A stretch of DNA of 29,064 nt from Euprymna scolopes. Taxonomy: Eukaryota; Mollusca; Cephalopoda; Sepiida; Sepiolidae. The DNA lies in assembly GCA_024364805.1 (NCBI GenBank), contig CM044511.1:32457255-32486318 (forward strand), given 5' to 3'. Both the position numbers and the translations under genes were made by a program. This document shows positions 1 to 10,402 of this stretch, in pieces. Positions within the stretch are counted from its first letter, which is position 1. Each line of letters opens with the position of its first letter. The notes beneath the pieces are model-generated. The model saw nothing but the letters and a program-made list of their open reading frames with translations. It made no database searches and was not told where the DNA came from.

Positions 1-30
<30 letters not shown>
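1..30. repeat. (GT)n microsatellite at window edge
   Basis: Pure GT dinucleotide repeat running from the first base, so its true left end is outside the window. It directly abuts the truncated 5' side of the LINE remnant. Confidence 0.97.
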
Positions 31-33
<3 letters not shown>

Positions 34-348
34 GGAACAACCTGTTCGACGAAATCCAGACTGCTGACTCCGCTTAACTACGTGTAATGTACAGTGGACT
101 TAGCAAGGAAACTGGACCAAGCGAAAGGAAACTTTGCTCTTAAAAATATACTACAGACCCTACGACGCAGCTTGAACGCTTGGTGGAGCACTACTCTCTA
201 CTATATGGCGAACTGCGCAACATCACAGTCACAGCTTTAAATTCCACTCCGAACTTCGGCACCCTAGTCGAACTGGACAATATTCCAACTATGTAAGAAA
301 TCGCAGTAGCTCTCCAACACACGAATGTAGGGAAGGCCCCAGGTACGG

Positions 349-660
349 ATGAGACTCCAGTTGACCTGCTCAAGTGCGACAAGTTCCTGCTCGCACATGT
401 ACGACTTCCTCTGCACCACTTGGCGCGACGGAAATTTTCCAACAGCTATGAAAGATGCTAGCATTGTCGCTTTATTCAAGAAAGGAGACAAAGGAGATTG
501 CAATAACTACCGTGACATATCTTTACTCAGTGTCACCGGCAAAGTCTTTGCCAGAGTGCTCCTTCCAAGGCTCCAGCAGATTGCACACTGCGTTTATGCA
601 GAATCGCAATGCGGCTTCCGCAGCGGGCGCTCAACAACTGACATATTTTCAGTGCATTAA
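349..660 (+). pseudogene. LINE reverse transcriptase fragment, fingers/palm entry
   Basis: An open stretch of 103 codons. The C-terminal two-thirds carry the RT fingers signature: ASIVALFKKGDKGDCNNYR, then ISLLSV, GKVFARVLLPRLQ, and AESQCGFRSGRST. These are the blocks that bind template and incoming nucleotide in LINE reverse transcriptases. The first ~15 residues before CSHMYDFL come from the wrong frame relative to the family, so the Met start is not biological. The family continues after 660 in another frame (QEICRKKRRPLHIAFVDLTKAFD), showing a frameshift close to 650. Confidence 0.9.
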
Positions 661-1200
661 ATCCAAGAAATATGCAGAAAAAAACGTAGACCTCTCCATA
701 TCGCATTTGTAGACCTCACAAAAGCGTTTGACATGGTCAGTAGAGACTGTTCTGTTTGCCATCATATAAAAGTTTGGCTGTCCACGAACTCTTCTTAGTT
801 TGATAAAATCGCTCCATGACAACATGACAGCCGGAATTTTCTCCGAGGGCGACATGTCTGAGACCTACCCGTATGCAGAGAAGTCGAGCAAGGTTGCGTG
901 TTGGCTCCACCACTGTTTGGCATCTCCTCAGTTTTTCTGCACCATGCTTTTGAAAATCACGAGGACGAAGACAGTGTGTTCCTTCATACTTGCTCTGGCG
1001 GAGACCTGTTAACTTAGCTAGCCTACGCACCAAAACCAAGATTCGAAGAGTCCTAATACTTGAGCTGCTGCTTGCAGACGATGCTGCATTGGTCTCGCAC
1101 TTCGCAAGTGGACTCCAGCGGCTGCTTGACAAATTGAGCGCTGCTTGTGCGGAGTTCGCACTGGTAATCAGTGTGAAGAAAACAGTCGTGATGCACTAGG

Positions 1201-1479
1201 GTGACGCATCACCAATCACCATCAATGCCCACGAACTTTGCGTATCTTGGATTCAACATAAACAAGGGGGTATCCATTGAACAGGAGCTACAAACGCGCA
1301 TAGGTAGAGCAGCGTCTTCTTTCAACCGACTACGTGAAAGAGCATGGTTCAATACATACCTCACTTTTCGCACAAAATGCCGCATCTACGAATGCTATGT
1401 TCTGTCTACCATCTCCGATGCTTGCAACATATCATGGGCATCAATTGGTGGAATAGAATCACCAACGAATAGGTGCTAA
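1201..1479 (+). pseudogene. LINE C-terminal (thumb-like) fragment
   Basis: The open frame reads NFAYLGFNINKGVSIEQELQTRIGRAASSFNRLRERAW and then RTKCRIYECYVLSTI. This is the segment that follows the catalytic box in this LINE family (F.YLG..I...S...E...RIG.A...F.RL...W). It follows SVKKTVVMH after a stop at 1198-1200. The last ~15 residues drift from the family, so another frame change probably lies near 1420. Confidence 0.85.
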
Positions 1480-1620
1480 GTCGTGACGGCAGCCGCTCCT
1501 TGTTCCAGATACTAAAGATCCGACGATCGAGTTCGCTTGGCAAGCTGCGCAGAATGCCCGATGGTCGTCTCCCTAAGGATATCCTCTACATTGAACTGGC
1601 AATGAAATAGAAGTCGCGGT

Positions 1621-1800
1621 CGTCCGGTTCTTCACTTTAAAGATGTGGCCAAACGAAAACTGATCGCTCTTGGCATCGATGTGAATGTGTGGGAGGAGCT
1701 AGCCGAAGATAGACGAGCATGGAGGCGTGCCTTGAGTAAGAGTGGCGAAGGACTTGAGAACCTTTTGCTCGAGAGGCTGGCGCAGAGAAAACAAAAGTAG
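1621..1800 (+). pseudogene. LINE polyprotein extreme C-terminus
   Basis: Reads RPVLHFKDVAKRKLIALGID, then W-ELAEDRRAWRRAL, and ends ..ERLAQRKQK followed by TAG. This is the well-conserved tail of the LINE family. Upstream at ~1551-1605 the same family gives RRMPDGRLPKDILYIELA in another frame. It has no Met and is only part of the original protein. Its preservation shows that the element reaches its natural coding 3' end here. Confidence 0.88.
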
Positions 1801-1857
1801 TGACTACGTTTACTGTTGATTGCATTAATCTTTCGTATATTGCTTACCATTATTCAT

Positions 1858-1959
1858 GCATATATGTATATAAGTATTTGTATGCATATATATACATATA
1901 TATAAATATGTATGCATATAGATATATATACATATATATACATATATATCTATATATAA
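1858..1959. repeat. TA-rich microsatellite (TATG/TATA interrupted)
   Basis: Alternating TA with frequent G and C interruptions. It forms the left flank of the hairpin at 1985-2061. Confidence 0.9.
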
Positions 1960-1984
1960 TTTTAGAATGTTTGAGAGAATATGC

Positions 1985-2061
1985 AATATTTCAACAGCCA
2001 GATCACGTTGCATTTCTCATTGCTTTTGTGAGCTGCGACGTGATCGGGCTGTGGAAATATT
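1985..2061. other. 77-nt near-perfect hairpin (pre-miRNA-sized inverted repeat)
   Basis: The left arm starts AATATTTCAACAGCC at 1985 and the right arm ends GGCTGTGGAAATATT at 2061. Pairing base i with base 4046-i gives a stem of about 35 positions. Only four pairs are non-complementary (1993/2053, 2000/2046, 2013/2033, 2017/2029) and two are G-U if read as + strand RNA (2009/2037, 2014/2032). The loop is about 7 nt (2020-2026). Size and mismatch pattern resemble a microRNA precursor, but a small snap-back transposon remnant is also possible. I do not recognise the arm sequences as a known miRNA seed family. It is not simple repeat, although it lies between TA tracts. Confidence 0.8.
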
Positions 2062-2182
2062 TATATATATATATATATACATGTATACATGAATATATAT
2101 GTATATATATGCATACATATACACATATATACACATACACTCACACATCCATATATATACAGATATATATATATATATATAT
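2062..2182. repeat. TA/CA microsatellite
   Basis: Interrupted TA tract with CA units (ACACATAC) near 2130. It is the right flank of the hairpin. Confidence 0.93.
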
Positions 2183-2764
2183 AAATAATTTTTTTCAGTA
2201 AAGGAATTATGAACTTTAATATATTCTTAATTTTTGATGATATTAATCTGTGATTTTTACACTGTAATATCTACTAAATTGGGAGATTTTTAAAAAATCT
2301 GAATTCTAAAGAATATTTTTTATGAAAAATAAGGTCTTTTATATTTCTTATTTTTCTCTTCGCGTATTCTACTATTTCATAAATATTTTTCATAACGGAT
2401 TCTGGAACCACTGGATTGCGATTTTACTCCCTTTTTTTCGTTCCCCGAGTTGTCAGTAAACGTAAAATCCAAAATCATGCCAAAATTAAATAAATAAAAT
2501 CGGGAACGAATTAATAGAGTTATGTTGCAATCAACGGATTCTGCAATTCCTCATCAATAATGATTTGGAAAGAGCAAATCATCCGACGCTGAAAATGTGC
2601 AACATTCAAAAGACATTTTTTATCATAAAGATTTTTTTAACTTTCACTTTAGATCGTGTTAACATTTCTGAGATATGTCATCAAAAATAAAGAGTCTATT
2701 TAAGTTCAACCCTCTCAGTAACTTTCAACAAACTCTGCAAAAATGTGTGCATATAAATGGTTTT
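2183..2764. other. AT-rich DNA without recognised gene
   Basis: No open frame or repeat family recognised. A loose inverted pair, TTCGTTCCCCGA near 2439 and TCGGGAACGAA near 2500, is the only structure seen. Confidence 0.6.
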
Positions 2765-2802
<38 letters not shown>

Positions 2803-2810
2803 TCTATATT

Positions 2811-2896
<86 letters not shown>
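2765..2896. repeat. (TA)n/(CA)n microsatellite
   Basis: Long TA tract with a short CA block near 2832-2843. Both strands give spurious YIYIYI reading frames here. Confidence 0.97.
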
Positions 2897-2897
<1 letters not shown>

Positions 2898-3440
2898 GAA
2901 GTGTTCCAGACTTCTTAATATACTACCTTCTAATTTTATCTAGCAAAAATTATCAAAGGGGATTGTGATTTACAGTCTGATTATGACTGACCTCATGCAT
3001 TACTGCCATTAACTTTTCACTTCTATGTGGCACATATTGACGGTTTGATAATATAAGACATTAATACTAATAATGCACACGCGCCAGAAGCATTATAGTC
3101 GGCAAAAATGTATTGATAATGGAGGTGACTATATAGAAACTACATTTTGGCATAAGAAAGATAGCTCTTTCTAATGGTATTACTCCATGTCTTTGTTCTC
3201 CAAATTTTTTTAGTTGGAAAACAATATGAACCTTTAGCTTTTCAACGATCCCGTATGAAATAAAGCGTTCCAGATGCCCATAAATATTGGGGGTTTAAAG
3301 GTAATTGAAAATGGTGGTCGCTAGGTAGGGAATATTTCTTTAGGTTAAAAGCTTGATTATGTTTGTTGAAACGTCCGGCTACTTAGTACTTTAGCATTTT
3401 GTGTTGGAAAATTGGAGGTTTTTATATTTTGAATGATGGT
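2897..3440. other. AT-rich DNA without recognised gene
   Basis: No coding family recognised. Phrases such as GTGTTCCAGACTTC (2901) and GCGTTCCAGATGCC (3268) resemble each other and could be remnants of one repeat, but I cannot assign them. Confidence 0.5.
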
Positions 3441-3469
3441 ACATACATACATATATATATATGTATATG

Positions 3470-3506
<37 letters not shown>
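3441..3506. repeat. TA-rich microsatellite
   Basis: ACATACATAC entry followed by an interrupted TA tract. Confidence 0.95.
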
Positions 3507-3509
<3 letters not shown>

Positions 3510-3554
3510 TATAAAACTCAAATAACCTTGTAACGAGGGATGTATCCCACTTTC

Positions 3555-3600
3555 CTGTTTTACGACATCCGGTTGCGCATGCGCACATAAACAACGTAAA
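3555..3600. promoter_or_regulatory. NRF1/ETS-like site cluster, possible TATA-less promoter element
   Basis: TGCGCATGCGCA at 3574-3585 is a full palindromic match to the animal NRF1 consensus (YGCGCAYGCGCR). Six bases upstream, ACATCCGGT (3566-3574) is an ETS site on the minus strand (ACCGGATGT). This pair is typical of CpG-type housekeeping promoters. Here it stands in AT-rich DNA with no gene I can attach to it, so function is inference; it may be chance or part of an unrecognised repeat. Confidence 0.35.
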
Positions 3601-4366
3601 CAAATAATGACAATCGCATCCTTTGCAGATTTTGACCTGGACACTGAAAAATTACCATTATTATTTCAAAATTATTATATAACATAGGAAGAGTGAGGGT
3701 TCGTTAAGAACTATTCTTTATTACAACTATACTGTCGCTATTTTCTTACAAAAAAACAAGTTTAAACCGTTGACAAACATAAGAACAATTGTAGTAAACC
3801 AAGACTACTACTACTGCTACTACTCTCTACCCGCCCCTTTTCCTCCCTTCCTTCCTTCTTTTTTATTTTTTGTTTACATTTCTAGATACAAAATAATTGT
3901 GTGAGAACGGTGAATTTGTTGACAGCTTTACTAATATTTTTCATTATTAGTTTTTTTTTATTTTATTTATTTAGGTTTTTATTTTTTTGCTTCGGGTGTT
4001 ATTAATTAGGGGGGGATTTTGATTTTCTATAACTTGGTTGAAGGATGCTAATATTGGTTTTTCATTCTTATATTTCTCATCGGTAGGTTCACGTGCGTTT
4101 TTGCTGCTAAATGACTTTCGTCGGCGTTCGATTCGTAGGAAAATCATGTTCAATTTTTTTTGTTTTTGAGCGATTATTCGGAAAAATAGGTAACTTTACA
4201 CGAATAGGAAGGATTTTGTTTTTCATGTTTGAGTGATCCATCTGTGATTTTTTCATTTTAATATACTTTCATAGAAATGTTTCTGTTATGTAAAAAAAAA
4301 GCAATCTATTTTTTTACGTCACAAGTGTCACGCTCATACATGAATTCCAAAGCTAATATAACATAC
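3601..4366. other. AT-rich DNA with short CTA and CTTC runs
   Basis: Contains a CTA-type trinucleotide run (3807-3829), CCTTCCTTCCTTC (3844 on) and long T tracts near 3950-3990. No gene seen. Confidence 0.6.
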
Positions 4367-4452
4367 TGACCCAACGGGTCACCGGTAGTCTAGTATATAT
4401 ATATATATATATATAAGTGTGTGTGTGTGTGTTTGTGTGTGTATGTGTATGT
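4367..4452. repeat. Short dyad followed by (TA)n(GT)n microsatellite
   Basis: TGACCCAACGGGTCA (4367-4381) is a dyad with 6-bp arms. Then ACCGGTAGTCTAG leads straight into TA and then GT repeats (4393-4452). A fixed sequence running into a microsatellite suggests the terminus of an interspersed element that seeded the repeat; this is inference. Confidence 0.55.
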
Positions 4453-4940
4453 TTGAACAACTTATCAAGATCAAAAATCCAGAAAATCAGTCATTTTAAG
4501 GGGCATAAGGTGCGGAATCCGAAATCTGTACACTTAATTTCTTAGTTGAAATGAAGATTTAGCAAAAACATTTGACTTTGTTTAAAATGCGGTTATGCAA
4601 AAAAAAAAATGGATATGTATTGATTATAAATTCTTACAAAAAATCTAATACATCGATCATGGAAACCAAGAATATATGACTAAAAATCTCAAATTTCATC
4701 AAAATCTTGAATGTGCTACTAGGGGGGTATTAAGAAGTTTCTAAAAAAACATTATAAAATATATCTGCAGTGAGAAAATTTTCTATCTCAATGCGGTATA
4801 AAAATGACATACTAATCCGAAAGTGAGAATTACATTTCTTTTTGTCAGTCATAATTTTATTGAAATCGGAAATATTGGAGGACATACGTCATTATACTAG
4901 AATCAGGATAAAATGGCGATCTTTTCATGTCCTACTCTGT
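4453..4940. other. AT-rich DNA without recognised gene
   Basis: No open frame of note. Two loosely similar phrases, AATTTCATCAAAATC (4690) and AATTTTATTGAAATC (4853), hint at a decayed repeat. Confidence 0.5.
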
Positions 4941-5004
4941 CACACACATATCTATCTATCTATCTATCAATCTATCTATCTATCTATCTATATCTATCTA
5001 TAGA
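4941..5004. repeat. (TATC)n tetranucleotide microsatellite
   Basis: CA entry followed by about 14 TATC units with a few interruptions. Confidence 0.95.
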
Positions 5005-5034
5005 TCTTCCCCTCTTTCTTTTTCTCTCTGTACA

Positions 5035-5047
5035 TTTATATATATGC

Positions 5048-5113
<66 letters not shown>

Positions 5114-5124
5114 TTATATATATA
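5035..5124. repeat. (TA)n microsatellite
   Basis: Nearly pure TA tract, separated from the TATC array by about 30 bp of pyrimidine-rich sequence. Confidence 0.96.
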
Positions 5125-5721
5125 ACTACTTAATTTACTCACATAAAATTAATATACGAAAGTATAGATTTATGCCTAAAATTTAAGTATTTACTTCAAA
5201 AGTACCCAATACGTAGGTAGAGCTAGTTAGTAATTCATAAAATATATATGGCGATTAAGCTACACTGAATATTCCGCGTTTCATTCACTACTCCTATAAA
5301 TTTGTTTTGTTCATGTAATTATATTTCTATTAAAAACCTGTTCTTCTATTTATGTAAAAAGAAAACAAAATGCTGTTATATATGGGTTGTTGAATTGCAT
5401 TGGTATGCAAAAACCCTTTTAACATTCATATTAATTAACATCCTATTAGGTTTTCGTTTTTCTCATGTGTTTATAATCTTTAGCTAAATATTACGTGAAA
5501 TTATATGCATGAAAAGATTGTATGTAATTTATCTTTAAGTAAACATGGTATAGTAATATTTGCGTAAACAGATTACAGTAAAAACAAACTCATTATCTAT
5601 ATATGTATGCATGTGAATACATGTTATCTACCGAATCCCTTTCACCAGTTCTTGGTCTACAGATATGAAAATGTGTATATAGAGTATTTGGACCCATGCA
5701 GAAATTTCTATTTAATGCATA
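5125..5721. other. AT-rich DNA without recognised gene
   Basis: One open stretch (5302-5487, 61 codons) has no recognisable domain and biased hydrophobic composition, so I do not call it a gene. Confidence 0.5.
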
Positions 5722-6049
5722 TGCACTGTTCCTTGCCAAAATTGTCATTATAGATACGTTGGTGAAACCTAGCGTAAGTTAGAGAAAGGGCACAGTGAAC
5801 ATGAAGGAGATATAAAAAATAGCAATTCTCTAAGTGTATTATTCTCTCATTCATTGCAGCATAATCATACCTTTTGACTTTAAACAAGCAAAACTAGTTA
5901 CATTTATTTCAAATAAACAGCACCGGAGACTTCTTGAATTAGCGCATATCGCAAATTCAAGCACAATTAAACTAGGTACGGGTAATGTAGCGGCGTTTAT
6001 AAATAAACTGTTATTAAAAGAACATCATTTAATCATAAACATAGGTTAA
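5722..6049 (+). mobile_element. Penelope-like retroelement fragment, GIY-YIG endonuclease end
   Basis: From 5722 the sequence reads TVPCQNCHYRYVGET, matching the C..C...Y(I/V)GET start of the GIY-YIG endonuclease of Penelope-like elements. EKGHSEHEGDIKNSNSLS and a QHNHTF block follow (to ~5874). The match continues as FDFKQAKLVTFISNKQHRRLLELAHIA to a stop at 6047-6049. In the family this domain nicks target DNA and sits at the C-terminus after the reverse transcriptase. No RT is seen upstream, so this is a truncated 3' copy. The first half and second half are in different frames, so it is decayed. Confidence 0.82.
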
Positions 6050-6464
6050 CTTTCTCACACCATAGAAACAACCCCTCGAATAATTAATCCATATATTCTC
6101 AACCAATAAATTACATAACAAAAACACACTTATTGCATATCTATTACATACCTATATGTAAATTCTAAGAGACAATTTGTTTCCTGAAAAAAAAAATTAA
6201 CTGCGCTCATACCTTAAAGAATATATTAACGACTATATGACGTTATTAAAAATCTCCCTCTCTTTAACAACGAAAATTCCACCCCCTTTTTTGAATTTCT
6301 AACGTGTTTTTCTGTTTCTTAAATGGAACAGCATCACACATTGCACATGAACACTTTTTTAAATATTTGTACTGATGTTTTTGTTTTCTTAATCTCATTC
6401 ATCCAGAGGAAGTTCGAAATAAAGACAACGCATTGATAAAAACATAACTCGGCTTGTTCCTTTT

Positions 6465-6468
<4 letters not shown>
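6050..6468. other. AT-rich DNA, probable Penelope-like 3' flank
   Basis: No gene seen. The first part may be the 3' untranslated region of the fragment just upstream, but I cannot place its end. Confidence 0.4.
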
Positions 6469-6512
<44 letters not shown>

Positions 6513-6538
6513 ATATATACTTATACACACACACACAC

Positions 6539-6615
<77 letters not shown>
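6469..6615. repeat. Compound microsatellite (TC)n-(CA)n-(TA)n
   Basis: TC run 6469-6509, CA run 6525-6539, then a TA run to 6615. Confidence 0.97.
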
Positions 6616-6620
<5 letters not shown>

Positions 6621-8280
6621 CTATGTCAAGGGGAAATTTAAATAGATAATAAATGCCGGCTACAAAATAAGTCGTAAAAAATCTAGCATATTAAGAAGAG
6701 TACAGTCGACTGCTCAATTCTCAGCCAATAAACCTTATCTTGTATTATGGTGTAAATATTAATCTATAACCGATACGACAATCAGTAACTTCACATTGGT
6801 AATTTTATCAAACCCTTAGAATATGGTAAGTTTCGACAGAAACGTTAGAAAACGGACATATTTTTTTCACGAACCTTTGATTCGTGTAGCAAATTGAATA
6901 AAAATAATATCCGATGAAGGTGTTGTAAAAACAATGAGTGCCCATACATTATCACACCTGACCATGTTCATTAAAACAGCGATAATAGTTTTTCTCTACT
7001 GATGATTACTGTGAGGTGACAACAAAAATGTGTTAATATTGTACGTAAACATGACAATTAAGTTTAATAATTTTAAAAATTTACAAGTTACAAATGTTTT
7101 ACTCACATTGACTTTGTATTGATGTAGACGTCAGCAAATTTTGTATTAGATTTTCGATGAACAGCATTATTAACGCCGTCAGATTCTTTACTGACAGCCG
7201 TAATTGCCTATGAGGTTGGATATTTTTTTTCATCTTCATGAGAAACCTTTTTTGTCTAGAATACGGTAGAGGAGAGCTGGCAAAAATTAAATACCTAATT
7301 TTAAGAACAAAGCTATTAGGAGGTCTCTACATGCATAAAAATCTAGTATTTTAAACATAATATTTAAATTGAAATATTACCACAAAATTTTATGTTTCAC
7401 AAGTTTTATTAAGTTAATTAAAGTACCATTGACGGGCCAATTAAAACTGACATCGGTGTTTGGATCTGACTCCCGAGTCGTAGGTTGGTAATCCTTACTC
7501 TATAACACAAAAGGAGATGCGTAGTTAATGTAATAGAACGTATTATTTGCGTAAGCGGCAGCGCAACTGTTTGGGCTGTCGTGTGATAAAATCGCAGAGT
7601 TGGGAAAAAAGAAGAGAATTATTTTGATCGATTTTTTTTCAAAACCAAACGTACGCACCAGTTATTTGCATATGAGCCGACATCTTTCGATTAAAGCGAT
7701 TAGCAAGAATAAAAAAAACTCGAGTTAAAAACAGCCAAGAAAAGTAGAAGCGTCTGTTTACGTAAAAAAAGAGTTAGTGCTGAATCAGGCGGTCTTAGTG
7801 TACGTTCGCATTTGGACATTGTCTCGTTCATCGCAAGCAATTTTACGATTAGTAAGGACTGAGAGACACACAGAGAAAGGAAGAATAAAGTATTTACGTG
7901 ACTAAACTAGAAATTAATTCCCAGAAAAATATCACTCGTAACGAAAAACTGTTTCCGCTAGTAAAATTGTGTTTTTTTTTTCTTCTTCGTGATCATTGCA
8001 TTTTGGATATGTTTTAAAAGATACTGTAACCTTGATCATTTCTCTGCGCAGAGGAAATTTGTTGAACACCTATGCATTACTTGTTCCCATAATATGTGGC
8101 GATTGCATGTGTAGTATTGTGGGTTCCTCATATTATTATAAAAAATGTAATATTGCTAAAAATTCAGATAGTTAACGATGTGAAAATTATAATTAAATGG
8201 ATCCGATTTCTACATTTAAACTCGACCATACGATTTTTTACTCGATTATCACACTATATTATTACACGTATTTAATATAT
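6616..8280. other. 1.7 kb AT-rich DNA without recognised gene
   Basis: No open frame above background and no transposon motif recognised. A perfect octamer ATTTGCAT lies at 7664-7671 and a small dyad GACTC-CC-GAGTC near 7468. Neither is enough to call a regulatory element. Confidence 0.55.
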
Positions 8281-8960
8281 CAGTTCCTTCAATGACAATT
8301 ATCATAACGATAGTTATGGTAATTATTATGACGATATTTATGATAAGTATTAAGACGATACTTATGACAATTATTATGTCGATAATTTTGACAATTATTA
8401 TGACGAAATTATGACAATTATTATGACGATAATTATGACAATTATTATGACGATAATTATGGCACTTATAATGACGATAATTATGACAATAATTATAACG
8501 ATAATTATAACAATTATTATGACACTTATAATGACGATAATTATGACAATAATTATCGTCATTATGACAATAATTATAACGATAATTATTACAATTATTA
8601 TGACGATAATTACGCTATATCATTACACATAATAAATAATATTAGTATCCTGCAATGACAATAAATATGACGATAATTATGACACTTATTATGCCGATGA
8701 TTATGACGGTAATTATGACAATTATTATGACGATAATTATGACCATAATTATACCATGACGATAATTATGACAATTATGATGACGATAATCATGAAAATT
8801 GTGATGACGATAATTACGCTTTATTATTATACATATTTAATATATTAGTATCCCGCAATGCCAATTATTATGATTATAATTATGAAAATTATTAAGACGA
8901 TATTATGACAAATATTATGACGAAAATTATGACAATTATTATGACGATATGCACATAATA
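8281..8960. repeat. 12-bp-based minisatellite with higher-order structure
   Basis: The basic unit is 12 bp. ATGACAATTATT and ATGACGATAATT alternate to give a 24-bp dimer. The array is interrupted by a longer non-unit block that recurs: near 8611 (TACGCTATATCATTACACAT), near 8815 (TACGCTTTATTATTATACAT), and in weaker forms near 8253 and 8948. Each runs through TTAGTATCC(C/T)GCAATG or a close variant back into the 12-bp units, so there is a second repeat layer. The 12-bp period yields a spurious MTIIMTII reading frame. Units contain ATAATTAT palindromes. Confidence 0.92.
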
Positions 8961-9750
8961 CATATATTAGTACGCTTCCAAATTAAACTTACGCCTTTTG
9001 CTTTTATTGCCCCAAATTCATGCTATTCTAATATGTGCCTAATATATTTAATTCGCAGTTTGCTTGTAAGTAACAGTTGTACTAAATCATCAGTGATAAC
9101 TATGTGATGGTTATTTTTTTCTTTTTTATACTAACCCAGAAAAAATCAAAGATCCACAGAAAAAGAAGCTACAGAAAAGTATGTCAACTCAAGCCACATA
9201 AATAGCATTTAAATTTAAAGAAATTCGATGTGTTTTTTTCTGTTTAATTCACTGTCCTGTTTTTGCAACACGACGTATGAGTTGAGTCTACTGGACTCAC
9301 CATATATTAACTGAGATATAGTGCTTCTCTTTCCAAATGCTTTTATAAAAAAAGATTATGAAAAATAGAATTTTCTGGTACTTGCACTACAAAACTAAAA
9401 TGCATGACATATTAAAACGATTGGGAAATAAATGGCCGTGCTAAAAATTTACTTTTACATGATGAATTTCACACTAACATCTTTTTTAACTTTGTATAAA
9501 TAGAAACAACTTTTTTTAGACAAATGCAAAACACAGATTGCATAAAAATAAATACAAGCAGCATACTATATTATGAAGTGTTGGTATGATCAGAAACACA
9601 CAAAAACGTCAGTAAGTAACTGCATTTTGCATGGCAAGAAATTTAATTGTAATCCATGTAATTTTCATATTTAAATATTATTGCTGATTATTGACATTCA
9701 CATGATCAATATATTTCATTGTAAACAAAAACATGTTTAACTTTTATCCA
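8961..9750. other. AT-rich DNA without recognised gene
   Basis: Nothing recognised between the two minisatellites. Confidence 0.6.
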
Positions 9751-10145
9751 TAACTTAATGTATACTATTATAAGTGATGATGTTTTCGTGGGGAATTTCA
9801 TATAAAGGATTATTGAGAATAGTTTTAAATAACTTAATGTATACTATTATAATTGATGTAGTTTTAGTGAAGCATTTTATATGAATCATTATTGAGAATG
9901 GTTTTAAATAACTTAATGTATACTATTATAAGTGAGGTAGTTTTCGTGGGGCATTTTATATAAAAGATTATTGAGAATGGTTTTAAATAACTTATTGTAT
10001 ACTATTATAAGTGATGTAGTTTTAGTGAGGCATTTTATATGAATGATTATTGAGAGTGATTTTAAATAACTTTATGCATACTATTATAAGTGATGTAGTT
10101 TTCGTGAGTCATTTTATATAAAGGATTATAGAGAATGGTTTAAAA
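9751..10145 (+). repeat. 79-bp minisatellite, five copies with alternating subtypes
   Basis: Five units of about 79 bp each begin TAACTTAATGTATACTATTA or a close variant and end near GGTTTTAAA. Units 1, 3 and 5 share TTTTCGTG and CATATAAA/TATATAAA. Units 2 and 4 share TTTTAGTGA and TATATGAAT. So the array is built of 158-bp dimers. A sixth unit stops after TAACA. Confidence 0.95.
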
Positions 10146-10402
10146 TAACAGATATTTGACGAGTTAATGCAAATGGGACAGGTTATGGCAGTTAACACTG
10201 AAACAAGCTATAATCCATATATATTTAGATTTATTATTTTTATTTAATGTACTTTGTATACAACATTGTGTTCTTTCTTGTTGAAATTAGTCTGCGGAAA
10301 GTTCTGTATGTATCGGGAAAATTTCGTTCATAAATTTTAGTTTTAATGTCCGAGGTTACAGACATGATCAGTGTTACTGAAGTTGAACTTAATCTAGAAA
10401 AT
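10146..10402. other. Flank between minisatellite and gypsy element
   Basis: No gene recognised. It ends in the left copy of the gypsy target duplication. Confidence 0.6.

Larger units (their letters stand above)
31..1800 (+). mobile_element. 5'-truncated non-LTR retrotransposon (LINE), RT plus C-terminus
   Basis: This is the decayed 3' half of a LINE polyprotein. In order it shows the pre-RT linker (GKAPGTDETP-like, near 331), RT fingers with KGDKGDCNNYR (near 484), the palm block FVDLTKAFDMV (703-738), the QGCVLAP primer-grip block (near 890), the catalytic LADD box (1071-1082), then SVKKT (near 1170) and a conserved C-terminus ending at a stop at 1798-1800. The order and motifs match a LINE lineage common in molluscs and flatworms; I think RTE-like but cannot fix the clade. 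The endonuclease domain is absent, as expected for 5' truncation. Reading moves among all three forward frames with several in-frame stops (for example TAG at 1198-1200 and TAG after 1600), so it cannot encode a working enzyme. No poly-A is seen after 1800. Confidence 0.93.

Noticed and set aside
2675-2968. YIYIYI-rich open frames over TA tracts (also near 1800, 3391, 4913, 6454, 21256, 22391, 26785)
   Set aside because: (TA)n reads as Tyr-Ile repeats without stops; these are simple-repeat artefacts.
7664-7671. POU octamer ATTTGCAT
   Set aside because: A single 8-bp match in AT-rich DNA is expected by chance and has no supporting sites.
8411-8632. 73-codon open frame reading MTIIMTII repeats
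   Set aside because: It is the direct result of a 12-bp repeat translated in one frame, with no other coding signal.
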